A DNA stretch of 64,000 nt. Origin: Gnetum montanum (lineage: Eukaryota; Streptophyta; Gnetopsida; Gnetales; Gnetaceae). The stretch is from assembly GCA_015680685.1 (NCBI GenBank), contig MNCI01014774.1:1229863-1293862 (forward strand), read 5' to 3'. The translations under genes were made by a program, and so were the position numbers. The notes beneath the pieces were generated by a model, which saw only the letters and a program-made list of their open reading frames with translations, had not been told where the DNA came from and did no database searches. This document shows positions 9,104-20,224 of this stretch, piece by piece (the stretch's first letter is position 1; every line of letters begins with the position of its first letter).

Positions 9104-11068
9104 TCAACATTCATCATCTGTATTCGAATCCATAACCTCATTGGTGATAGTCATTTTTCCCTTATGCTTGTTACCTACATGGTCTGAATCTATCCTCTTT
9201 TTCTTATTGTGGTCACTACTTTGCTCCTTAGACTCCTCTATGATTTTTAAAACGGTTTCGAATCTACTGTCTAAGGAGTCCCACATTTGATCTACCTTAG
9301 CCAACACTTCGGTTGTTAAATTTTGAAGCAGCAAGGTTTTTCTATTCACCAACTCTTCGAGTGGTGACTCATCTTCTTCCTCACAGAATCTTACTCCCCT
9401 CTTTCGGAGGGAAGGATCACAATTATATTCTTCCATGCTTTCTCTTTTCTGTAGCTCTCCTTCTTCCTTAGCTACTTGCTCCAACAATCTATGAACCTCA
9501 TGGGACCTAAGTTCAAATAGTCTCCCTTGGGCATACGTCCCAAGGGTTCTCCTGGTTTCATGTCTTAGCCCATCTACGAGATGGCGTAGTTGATCCCGTT
9601 GTGCATAACCATGGCCTGGGCAATGATGTAGCAATGCATAATATCAGCCCATGGCAGTATCAAAGGATTCATGATTACCCTTCTTCCATCCTTGGATCTG
9701 CTTACGCAAGTTGGACACTCTGGAGTACGTTTGGTATTTATCATTAAACAATTCTAGCATCATACTCCACCATCTAATGGATTCCGGTTCTAAGGACCAG
9801 TACCAAATTTCTGCTTCTTTTATGAGTGTTCTTGGGAATAACTTTAAATTTTCCACTCATTTTTAATATTCTGCAAGGCACAGACATCGTGGAATACCTA
9901 TAAATGATTCTGTAGAGCAGCATTGTATCCCCCCTCAAATCGTGGGATATTATTCATGTCTAGTCTCATGATCTGACTATCTTTCTGGTGCCTTGTAGGT
10001 ATTCTCATAGCCTTCATAATGTCTAACATACTCCAGGTTGCTAGTAGGGGTTCATCATGATCATCTTTCTCATGATGTCTATGATGCCTACGTGGTTCCC
10101 TACTTTCCCTTCTATGCCTTGAGTCTCTAGAATGTCCTCATCCTCGCTCTCGACTCTCTCGTCGAGGTCTCTCATTTTTCTTATCCTTACCCTTATCCTC
10201 ACAGTAATGCTCTTTGTGACTACATCTAGATGTGGAAGGAGAGGGTAAATGGTGAGATGAAGGGGAAGAAGAAAGGGAACCATCGCCATGACAATGTTTC
10301 TTACATTCTCTTTGGTGGCTACAGCCCCGATCATGATGATGATTCGAGTGCTTATCCTTATCTTGTGCTTGTGTTCCCTTAGTGAACACTTGGTGTTCGT
10401 GGGAATCAGAACCAGGGTTATGTATCCCAGAGTGCAGGTTCTGATACCACACCTCCTCACTATCGTTAGGAGGGGGAACATCATTTCATGGAGAACCTAT
10501 TGAGATAGGTTCACCACCCTTAATTTCTCTTATGATGGGTGAACCATTACAGAGGCCTTTTCCCTTCAACGATGTGTGGTGACTCTCCTGCTGCAAGTCC
10601 CATTGACATTGCACTTCTGTGGGATGGTAGTCCCTCATGTTGTAATCGCATGCAATGTACTCAGTGTATAATTGCAACATGTCAATTCGTGCAAGGGCAC
10701 AAAGGAGCATGTTGGGGGTGACTTTGTCTAGAGGCAACACTATGTTACCCTCTAAGTCTCTCCATCGTAGTTGTTCATCTTGATGGAAGACAAAGGTAAA
10801 GTCAGGTAAATATTCATCATGATGAATATATACCACATTGAATTGTTGAGGAACTGGCGGTTCTCGGTTATGTATGTTGTGTCGTCGACTGTCTCTTGTG
10901 TCATCCCTAGGTGGTGAAGTGCTTTTATGAGAAGAAGACATCTTAGTTTAGTTCGGTGTGTTGTTTTTCATTATGTTATTTTTTGTATGATTAACCCTAA
11001 GGGTTTGTTTAAGCTTCCCAATGATGTGGATGATTTCCTATGTTCTACTTAGCGCACAAACAACTTAG

Positions 11069-11086
11069 TCTTTGGCAACAGCGCCA
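11069..11086 (-). other. Primer binding site, element A (tRNA-Asp type)
   Basis: TGGCGCTGTTGCCAAAGA on the minus strand lies one base after the 5' LTR end. It matches 14 of 18 bases of the Athila-type site complementary to the tRNA-Asp 3' end; all four differences are transitions. It primes minus-strand cDNA synthesis. Confidence 0.85.
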
Positions 11087-11087
11087 A

Positions 11088-11875
11088 TGATGAGTGGCGA
11101 GGTACCCCTACACTCAACCATACGAATACGAGCATTACATGCACGATTCGATTGAACTCCATAGACTAAGTACCTACATGCCTTATGGAATACCTAAGGT
11201 TAATCAATCGTTGTCCTCCCAAGCTTACTTATATTTGGCACGGTTGTATGGTTAAGTAAGCTTGAGGCATGTGATTTTTATATCTTTTATGTTTTTATCG
11301 CCTATGCTAAGAGAGAAAAGGGTGGAGAGCCTAAGTAACTAACTTTAACTAACTAAGCCTTAATTACCCTAGCATCAGTATCCATTCCCACTTGCCATTT
11401 CACACCCTAAACCAATACAACGCTGCTTGGATTACCAAACACTATTTGTTGCTGGGATTACCAAGCATAATGCACGTGCTTGAAGCCGTCGTACTGAATG
11501 CACTTAACTAGGAGTTAAGGGTTGAGAGAGATTTAATTAACTAATAAAGCATTTAAACATTAACAATAATTAAAGTCCTATTTAGCTTAGTCCATGCACT
11601 GCAAGGTTTATCCAAAAGTTCATCTTTATTGCTGTACACAATTGTGTGCTCAGGTACAGAATTGCTCGAATAAAGATCCATTCACTTTGGGACTCCTACT
11701 ACGGGCACATGGAAATTATTCTAACTTTGGAATGGAAAAATGGCAAGAGTTTGGCTAAGGTCTAGATCTAGATGGAGAAACAAGGGAGATTCGCCTCTTA
11801 TTTATAGAACTAGCGGTGGACCGTGATATCACGTATGCGATATCGTGGGGAAAGACGTGATATCACGTCCCATCA
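11088..11875 (-). repeat. Element A 5' LTR (788 bp)
   Basis: It starts TGATGAGTGGCGAGG and ends CATCA, followed by the duplicated target CTAAG. It is collinear with 2044-2820. The TATA box is at 11799-11806, and GATATCACG-type short repeats lie at 11824-11868. Confidence 0.93.
11799..11806 (-). promoter_or_regulatory. TATA box, element A 5' LTR
   Basis: TATAAATA on the minus strand, in the same place as in the 3' LTR (2755-2762); the likely core promoter for the genomic RNA of the element. Confidence 0.65.
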
Positions 11876-11955
11876 CTAAGTGTAGAAGTAAAAATAATTA
11901 TTTTATAAATTAACTAGTCTAAATATTTAATGGTTCTTAAGCTACTTTGCCTAAC
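11876..11955 (-). repeat. Element D 3' LTR, piece 2 of 3
   Basis: It begins with the duplicated CTAAG and aligns with 39015-39095 of the intact D LTR (AGTAAA.ATAATTATTT, TTAAGCTACTT.GCCTAAC). It ends at CTAAC, the target of element B. Confidence 0.88.
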
Positions 11956-14900
11956 TGTTGGTGATTGTTTGGGACATGACCACCAACGAGTATCCTCGAA
12001 CAGGGTTTAGGTGCTTGCTGGTCTCTAGCAACACCAAGGCCTAGATACCTTCAAATAGACTCAACGGTTAAACGTGAGTATGTGTTTGCTATTGTGAATG
12101 TTTAAATTGTTGGGTTAAATATAAAAAACTATACATGGCTATCATAAAGAAATTCAGCCAAACTTTGTCAAATATTGTGAGTTCGTGGAAATTCCTATTT
12201 TGTCTAATCACCTAGTCTATGCCGTCCTTATAATACCTACTTGTAACAAATAAAATTTTGCAAAAAAATTTGAGCACAATTCTACCAATCTACTCCTAAT
12301 TTTCCCTAGAGAGACAAAAAAATACCACAAGAAAACTAGAAATAGAGTGAGATTCAATGGACTTAGAAAAAGAAAAGAAAAGAATGCAAATTTGTATACA
12401 ATCTCAAATATTTAGACAAGATAAATTGATATGAGGAAACTCTTCATAATAAAGTTGTTCCAAATTCAATATCTACGAATTGTTCAAACTTTCTAGCCTC
12501 AAACAAGCAATTTCTTCAAGACAAATGCTACTATGCTACCAAAAATTACTGTGTAAACTACTACGTACAAGACTCTATTTTGGCTAGATAATAGTTGTAA
12601 AAAATTGCATTCAACAAAACCTTCAAAAGATTTGATAATTTCTGATTGAAATACTACGAGGCTCACTTTATAAATAAAGAACCTATTTCAGTCCAATCAA
12701 AATACCAAAGGTTTTCTAAACCCTCTTAACTATTGATTGCTCAACGACATGTCTACTGCAAAGGCTCTCTTACAACAATCCTAATAGTGGATCTTAAATG
12801 TTGCATAATAATAAATTTCACTAATAAATTGCTCTTAAGGCTTTTAAACATAAGCTCTTCTATGGCAAATTTTAAAAGGAAACTACTATCATGCAACAAG
12901 AACTATAAGAGCAATCTAAAAATCCCAATTTTAAATGCCAAGCATGATACTATCTAAACCACTAGCTAAGCAATTTAAACAAAACAAGAAGAATATAACT
13001 CACAGGATTAAAACAAAGTAGTTGAAATGATGCCTTTAGCAAGCCAGCTAACAAGTAATCTTCAAAATGTCTTCTTTATTTGCTTTTTTTTACCTCCCCC
13101 CACAAAATCACCCTCTAGCTACCTTCTAAAGCCTTTTAATAGTGCTCCATAGGTAGTTAGGGTTTACTAAATATCTTGGATAACTTTTACACCAAGTTAG
13201 GAAGTTACAACTTGCCCACCAAGTTAGGAAGACATTACTTGCCTAACAAGTTAGGAGCAAATCATGCTAACATTGGCATGTGTTTTCTCAAATTACATAT
13301 ATTTTTTTATAAGTAGTTGAAACTTCCATAGGAAGTCTAAACCATTATAGAAAATAAAGCCAAGTATTTGGTGAATATAATCTTCAAGGTAGCTTAATCA
13401 TGACTACCATAGAGAAATTAGGTATGGTGGCCAAATGTGTCCTTTAGAGCCATATCATGAAGATCATCACAAATTTAAGGAAATATTTATCATAATTGAC
13501 AAGTGTCCCATCCATCAATAACCCCTCACATAATCTTTTCAAATGGTATATAAAAATTTAATCAATACATGACCAACAGGTTAACCATGCAAGCAAGGTA
13601 AAATATTATATGGTTTTAACCACGTCAAAGTAGTGTGTCATATTCCCAAAAGAAATATTTTGCCTAAACTTTGCATCCACAATCTCTGCCATCATGAATA
13701 GACCATGCCCTGCATGTTTCACCAGGCCATAAGAAACCCTCATTTAAAACTACTGTTGCGATTAACGCCTAGCACATGCCCTACAACGAGATATCTCTAT
13801 AGAGTAACACCCTACCATCGCATCCAGTGATACTTCCATATGTCACACTCCAAAAAAATGCACAATTGCTATAATCCTAAACTGTTTCCATTGGAGTTTT
13901 ATAATAATGCCCCTATTTACCATGATTAGTTTTTTGTTAGTCTCCATCGACTACAGTTGCAGTGTACCTAATTTTTTTGAATGGGTTCTCCACATTGCAT
14001 CATTTATCTAACTTTGTTACTTTAGGGTTTGTTTCCTAGCATGCCGTGTGCTCCATTTTTCTACCTAATTCATGCATGTTCTTTTAGTGTCCTGCATCTA
14101 CTTCTGGGCTTGAATCTTTTCATTCACTAGGTGCCACAGATTTTATTCAAGGAAAGATTTTTTTTTGATGTAATAGTGTAATGTGAATGTAATTTAGGGT
14201 TATGATAACCCGAATTTTGGTCCCCAAACTTTTTAAACAATACTCTCAGGGCTTCCTGTGTTTCTTCTTCTTATTTTGTATGCAGGTGCCAATATTAGCT
14301 CTTAAACCCTTTGACCTTACTTGTTTGGTGCCATCTATTATAGTTACTGTGTTAGTAACAATCCAAGCACAGTTGGCAGCAAAATCTTGACATATTCTTG
14401 ATACTTGGCTTGTGTTTTTTCTTTTATCCATATCTATGAATTCAATGCCTATTCTTGATTTTTTGATTTCTTTGTATTTTGAATATGGGCATGCTGATTG
14501 ATATATTTCAAATGCTAGGCGCATGACAAGTGTTTGACAAATTGCCCTCACTAGTACCCTTATTTTGCAGTTGTAGGAAACTGATAAAAATTATTTTAAC
14601 ATACAACTTTCAATGGCCAATTCTCAAAAATTCAGGTGTGTTGCTATTGCACTAGCTGTTGCATTTGATTTGTTTTTTAAATATGGCTTCCTTCCATTCA
14701 TAGATTGAAATCTAAAAACTAGATACTTGCTCTAGTTTACTCTAATGAACTTAATCTTGTTGTAAGGTGTTCCATATAAAATTCTTTGATACTTTTGTGC
14801 CTTGTCTTCAATATTGCAATATTTAAAATTTCTTTTGTAATTGATTTTCTCAAGTCTTACTTGTAATCTTTGGTAAGAGTACAATGATTTTCCTTTTTCC

Positions 14901-15040
14901 TTAACCTCATCCTTATGCTCACAACCACTTCTCAAAATTATTCATAGATAACTACAAATACCAATAGAGCACCAAAAAACAACTCTTAACCAATTTTATC
15001 ATGCAAGCCTGTTCCATTCAATGGCCTAAATGTGACAACA
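11956..15040. mobile_element. Element B: solo-LTR-like insertion (3085 bp)
   Basis: The insertion starts TGTTGGTGATTG and ends GTGACAACA, with terminal TGTTG/CAACA inverted ends and a perfect 5-bp duplication CTAAC at 11951-11955 and 15041-15045. The flanking D LTR sequence is exactly continuous once B and one CTAAC are removed. I see no coding domain, no internal LTR pair, no PBS and no polypurine tract, so a long solo LTR is the best reading; a coding-poor LTR element is the alternative. There is a TATA-like TTTATAAATA near 12669 and a triple ACCAAGTTAGGAAG-type repeat at about 13190-13260. It is unrelated to the other LTRs here. Confidence 0.7.
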
Positions 15041-15576
15041 CTAACATAAGTATTTGAGCCCATTTTTGTACACATTCTAAACTCATATCAATGCTACTAG
15101 GTTACCAAGTGTCTATTTCTAAGCATAAAAAATAGCCACCACTGGGATTACCAAGCATTTAAATAATATGTGCAAAGTAGTCATACTTATGTGTTCATTA
15201 CTAGAAACATTAATTAACTATGGATAAAAACGTAAATTGCATTAATAACAAAGTGCATTAAATAAACATTAATCTATTCTAAGTGCTATAACAAGCATTA
15301 AGGAATCTTGTCTTTATTACCTTCACATCAATGTGTTTAGGTACAATGATGCTTGAATAAGGATTTGTATAATTTCTTAAAGTCCTACTGCAGGCACTCA
15401 GAAAATATTCTAACTCTAGCGAAAGAAAATGATAAGAACTTGGCTACACTAATGACATAACATTCCATGAATGTGGTGGATATGCACATTGATATAGACT
15501 TAACTAGACATTGCATTGATGCATCTTCTCATGCATTGACGGGGCTATGTTGATGCAGCCAATCAATGATTCATCA
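15041..15576 (-). repeat. Element D 3' LTR, piece 3 of 3
   Basis: It resumes with CTAACATAAGTATTTG and aligns with 39090-39684. It ends GATTCATCA. Near its end it has short repeats built on GATGCATTGACG, the U3 repeat block of this subfamily. Confidence 0.9.
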
Positions 15577-15590
15577 TACCCCAATGATTT
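15577..15590 (-). promoter_or_regulatory. Polypurine tract of element D (decayed)
   Basis: On the minus strand this reads TAAATCATTGGGGTA next to the 3' LTR. It is a worn version of the tract in A. Confidence 0.6.
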
Positions 15591-15799
15591 AGTAAAAACT
15601 CATCCTCAAGTGAACAAAAGGAGGATTGAGATTATTATGAAATTGGGAAAGTATGAAATTTATTAACTAACTAACTCTAACTAACTAACTAACTTTGAGT
15701 TCCAAATTGTATGGAATTATAAAAATTAAAAAAATTGATGTCCTTATAACAAAATTAGATACCTTTACAAAATGGTGATAGGAATCCTTTGGTTGCTAA

Positions 15800-18582
15800 T
15801 GATAGGATGAAGATTAGATAGTGCTAAGAGGTGGAGGCTCATGGGATGTTGAAGGATCTTTGCCAGGCTTTGACGCTTATGGCAATGGCTAAGGCTATCT
15901 TACTATGGTTTTTGCTTCAAGAGTCAGGCAGAAAGCATCCAAAAATGCTTTCATTTTATCCTCCTTACTCCATGCATTGAACACAATCCATGTAGCTTTG
16001 CCAATGTGAGTTGGTACAAGGACATTCCATGGATAGGGCATTGTAGGGAACAACTCCTTAACATTGACAAATCATGCTGCAAATTATTTTCATTCAATGT
16101 TAAACATCTTAATGAGGTTCTACAGCTCATGGTAGTCATTCATCCATCTAGCTAGGTTTTAAGCAACTGATCATTGCTCAGTGAAATGGTTCCTAATAAC
16201 TTTAAGCTTGGCGTTGGCTATCTCCAACTTTTGTTTGGTCTTTTTGTGATGCTTGAACTCAACCTCGTAAAGAAGGTACAAGCTAGCCATCTACTTCTCA
16301 AGTTCTATTCTTGGCCTTCATGCAGTTAGCATATTGGGGGTTGGCAAGCCTTATGTATTCAATCATCTCTTTTATTTGTAACTCCTTTAGGTGGATCTCT
16401 ACTATGTTGTATGTGTTTTAGGTTGTCAAAGATAGGCTGCAACACATCACCTCTTTGTTGGAGTTACTAGAGTGCCTTGTTCATCTTTGCCTTAGTCACT
16501 TAGATTTCTTTTTCATTCACTTCTTTGAGAATCCCCACCTGGTCTCTATAGTGATTCTTGACATTTTCAAACTTTAGAGCCTCATTTTTCTAGGTGGCTA
16601 CCTCAATGGTTGTCTTTTGGTGAAGCATCTAGACTTCCTTCATTGAGATATTTTGATCGTTTGCTACCAACCTTCTCAAATCCAAGTTGACCTTATCTGG
16701 CTACTTTTTCTACTATCTCACAAAGTCAACCATATAATATTTTTGTTTCTTAACATTTCATAGGTGATGAATATCCTATGTAAGTACCAAGTTTTCTTTG
16801 CAGACTTGAGTCAAGTCCTTGTCAATATTGATTGCTAGAGCTTTTGAAAAGGAGGCATCAAAGACTAACATCTCCTTAGCATTCTCAACCTCCTTCAATT
16901 TATACTGAAGCTACAAGAAAGCTTCATCTCTAGTGATTACTTGTCTAAGAATGGTGGGGGTTAGAGAGACGAGTTCTTAATTCTACAACTTCAATAGCCA
17001 ACCAACAATTTTTAGTTATGGCTACCTTTAGTTGGGCATTAGCAATAAGGAGCTTGTCCTTTGTCTCTAGTAGCTTTGATAAGGTAGTAGTGATTTTTTC
17101 CAAAAGATCAAAGATCTATGGAAGTAGTTGCCTTGTCCCCACCAATCAGTCCAACATCTCATTATGTTGGATTACACTCAATCAACCACTTTCCACTCCT
17201 ATGAAATCTTGAACATATTTCAATGCAACTATGTCAACATGGCTATCGCAGGAGCATTCAATGCTTCGACCACTTATCTACCACCACTTTCATCATTGTT
17301 TCTAACCCATGATGCTACATCATAATGATAGTAGCCTCTTGTCCTTTTTTAGGTGTACTGAGAAAGTTGTGGTATTCCCAGAGATTTCAAGGAACTCTTG
17401 TAGTTTAGGGATGAACATTGTAGGTTCTTAAGTGCTTAGATTCATTCTTGCAGGCACTTACATGTGTTATGTATAAAACAATAGGGTGATATCTTCCAGC
17501 TACTTGATTGTTTTGGTGACTTCATGAAGGTGGCTCAATGCTAGTCAATAGATCGATGGCTCCCCACCAATTGCCTTACCTTATTGTTTCTACAATAACT
17601 ATTCACAAAGTTTTCTCATTTGTTCAATAACTATGTGGGCCTCTAGTGTGGTCTCATTGATAGGTGGTGGTGGTGGCCACTCCTCTTCTAGTAGCATGAA
17701 GGCTACTTTATCCTTCATCATTTCCTACCAAGATGTGGCAAGGGCATGGTAGAATATGTCATTGGCATAATAGGCTATGCCTCCCCTTTGATAGAGTTTT
17801 TGAATCAAGCATATGAAGGGAAGTGTCTTCCTTCCTAATTGACTCTATTTGAAGCACTTATTAATCTCAAGGTAAATGAGGTGAGGGAGGTTAATAGGGA
17901 ACTTGCTACTCAGAGTAATGCATGCATAGGCAGAGAAGATAGTCACCTTGTTGGGCCTCACTGTAGGATTTAGGTGGTAGGCTGCTACCTTGAAGTAGGC
18001 TCACTTTGCCTTAGTGAGTGCACCGTACTCTTTATAGTCCACCCTATAAAATTGTTAGACCCATTATTTCTTTACATTGAGGTCTACCTAAGTAGAGATC
18101 TTCACAAAAGTTTTCCCCATGTCCAACCAGCCAAGGAACTCGAAATGGCCTTAACCGAGTAAAAAGCATGTCTCTTCTACGTATCATTCTCCATTAGAAG
18201 AGAGAATGGACCACATGGAAGACTCTTGTAGTTGAGTTTGGACTTCCCCTAATGCCAAGTCCAAGAAGGGACTAAAGTTAAGCTCTTGGAGAATTAGACT
18301 TTGGACCTCCTTAGAACAAATTCTTTCTAGAAAAGCCTCTGTTAATGTGACCTTCAGGTTAGGCCTTGGCCTTGGTGCCTCATGTTGCCATAACTAGCCA
18401 GCCTCTACTATTGGAATTTGATGAATAGACTTCATTTCATGCTCCTCCCAAAGAGGTTCTGTTGCATGGGTCTTAGCCTCTTATTCTTGGGAGTATTATG
18501 ACTTTTGGTCTCTTCCTCCTTTTGGTTGCTTCTCCCTTGGTTGGGATGGTCCTTCTCCTTATCGTCCCCTCTTTAGTATCAT
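15800..18582 (-). pseudogene. Third ORF, element D (between spacer and polypurine tract)
   Basis: This minus-strand reading frame is heavily broken and is recognised by collinearity with the same region in E (20225-23051) and F (48936-51722). The likely start is at 18582 (M-I-L-K-R-G-R), matching M-A-P-K starts in E and F. The segment near 18168-18226 aligns with 22685-22747 and 51340-51390. Its position, downstream of pol and before the polypurine tract, is where Athila-type elements carry an extra or envelope-like ORF. I do not assign a function. The N-terminal part in F resembles domains annotated in plants as putative transposon protein; the C-terminal part looks coiled-coil rich. Not expressed as an intact protein. 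Confidence 0.6.
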
Positions 18583-19131
18583 CACAAACATAATTAAGGG
18601 TTAGTGATTATTTTGTAACCTTTAATATCTTTTGATACTATTCTCATTTTGGATAAGTTACACTTAGATTAGTTTTTATCATAACAAATTGATTATTTTA
18701 TTCCTTTAGCTACATGTGTTTGTTGATATAGTTAACTTGGTGGAGATGAGAAATTTAATAGTATTTTATTAGTTAAACCTTGGGGAGCTAGGAAAATTTT
18801 AAATATTTTCCATCATAAACCTATGGATTGTGGTCCCCATGACATAAAGCTCATCTTTGGTAGCTAGAGGATCAAAGAACGAGATGAATCATATAAGAGA
18901 TTGGCAAGTTATGGCACTTAGAAGGTGCTTTGGGCTCTAAAAATTACAAAACCTCCCCTAGCATTATGATGCAAATGTGAAAAATTGGCTAAGTATTGGT
19001 GCATATATGTAGACTTTTTGTTTTACATCAATGACTTTGCATCAACGCACCTGGTTATGTCAATGGGGATGCATCAACGCATCTAGTTGTGTCAACAAGA
19101 ATGCATCAATGCATCCAAATGCATCAACAGG
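18583..19131. other. Element D conserved spacer, left part
   Basis: Noncoding and homologous to 23052-23520 in E. A worn PPT-like motif (TGTCATGGGGA, minus strand) is at 18834-18844. The end is rich in GCATCAACGCA-type repeats, cut by element E at 19132. Confidence 0.65.
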
Positions 19132-20016
19132 TGATGAGCAGCAAGGTATCCCTACACCCAACCTTATGAATCACTAAGGTGTTTACATGCAATCCAATTG
19201 AATTCTATGAATTCCTAGTGTTCTCGTACATAGGATTCAATTTAAAAGGTGAATTTAATTGTGGAATGATCATTGTCTTCCCAACTATGCTTGTGAGGCT
19301 CAGTTGTATGGTTAAGTGGGTTAAGTATAATTGAGGCACATGATTTTTATTATTTTATATTTTGTTCATCTAAGGTTGGTAATAGATTGAGAATAAATTG
19401 ATTATCTAGTTCAGCTAATTTAATTGCTAATTAATAACTAACTATCCTAACATAAACATTTGATCCCACTTTCTGTACAGATCCTAAACATGTACAACAC
19501 TATTGGGTGACCAAACATTAATCATTACTAGGATTACCAAGTGTTATACGTATGCTCAAAGTGGTCGTACTTATGTATGCTAGTATATTTAGCTTAACTA
19601 ATCACTTAAAGTCTTAATCATCTTAGCTTAATTAATGAAAATGATAAATGCATAAAGAAATCAGTAAGCTAGTCCAAGTGCTGCAAGGTTTATTAAAAAG
19701 CTCATCTTTACTACTACACACATTGTAGTGCTAAGGTATAATAGTTCCTAAATAAAGATTCATACACTCACTAACTCATGCTGCAAGCACTTGGAAAATT
19801 ATTCTATCTCTTACAGAAACAAACTACAAGAGTTTCACTAGCAACTAAAATTCTCACTCCCCATTAACACGGTTGGGGTGTCATGTTTATAGACTGACTA
19901 GAATGCCATGTCAATGGGTACATATCAACGTGGGAATCCCTACGTCAACAGGATCCAATTGATGGGGTCACGTCGATGGCATCTCATTAACATAGCCAAC
20001 TGAAGACTCTTGATCA
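19132..20016 (-). repeat. Element E 3' LTR (885 bp)
   Basis: Starts TGATGAGCAGCAAGG, ends TGATCA and is collinear with 30039-30914. A TATA-like TATAAACA (minus) lies at 19884-19891. The U3 edge has short repeats of ACGTCAAC and GATGGGG type. Confidence 0.9.
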
Positions 20017-20029
20017 TACTACCATGATT
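20017..20029 (-). promoter_or_regulatory. Polypurine tract of element E (decayed)
   Basis: Minus strand AATCATGGTAGTA beside the 3' LTR; the G-run is interrupted. The next bases (TGAATGAAAACT on the plus strand) match A and C at the same place. Confidence 0.6.
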
Positions 20030-20224
20030 GAATGAAAACTTATCCTCGAGTTCCTTAGAAAATTGGGAAGGTATGAGATTATTAATTAACACATGATACA
20101 AAAAAGCAAAACTAAGTGCTTAGGTGTATGGATTAACATTTATTACAAAAGTGTGATGTTCATGACACAAAATGTAACACTAGAACATAATTGAATGAAA
20201 TTGGACAACACATCCTTTGATGGC

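Larger units (their letters stand above)
8405..10941 (-). pseudogene. Gag polyprotein with linker, element A
   Basis: The order on the minus strand is as follows. An N-terminal domain (10486-10941) contains L-R-W-R-D-L-E-G-N-I-V-L-P-L-D. A His/Arg/Ser-rich stretch spans 10138-10452. A capsid part at 9857-10100 has R-F-E-G-G-Y. The retrotransposon gag core at 9644-9856 has L-K-L-F-P-R-T-L and W-Y-W-S-L. A helical region at 9104-9634 has C-P-G-H-G-Y-A-Q-R-D-Q-L. A zinc-knuckle-like motif lies at 9068-9103. A Pro/Gln/Tyr-rich linker at 8423-8866 leads to protease. Gag packages element RNA into particles. The start at 10941 (MSSSHK) is the first Met after the PBS. Stops lie near 10486, 10138, 9644 and 9104; at least one frameshift lies between 9856 and 10138. 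Confidence 0.85.
2044..11875 (-). mobile_element. Element A: structurally complete Athila-like retrotransposon (9832 bp)
   Basis: Two full LTRs (2044-2820 and 11088-11875) with TG...CA ends enclose a PBS, gag, protease, RT, RNase H, integrase, a noncoding spacer and a polypurine tract, all on the minus strand. The 5-bp target duplication CTAAG is perfect at 2039-2043 and 11876-11880. The target was the left LTR of element D. Unlike D, E and F it has no third ORF between spacer and polypurine tract. The two LTRs differ at roughly 8% of positions by eye over their first 560 bp, mostly C/T and G/A changes. Protein frames are broken by about a dozen stops and at least two frameshifts, so it is not autonomous. 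Confidence 0.93.

Noticed and set aside
11956-15040. DNA transposon with TGTTG/CAACA inverted ends
   Set aside because: Inverted ends of only five bases, a 5-bp duplication and TG...CA termini fit an LTR better; no transposase seen.
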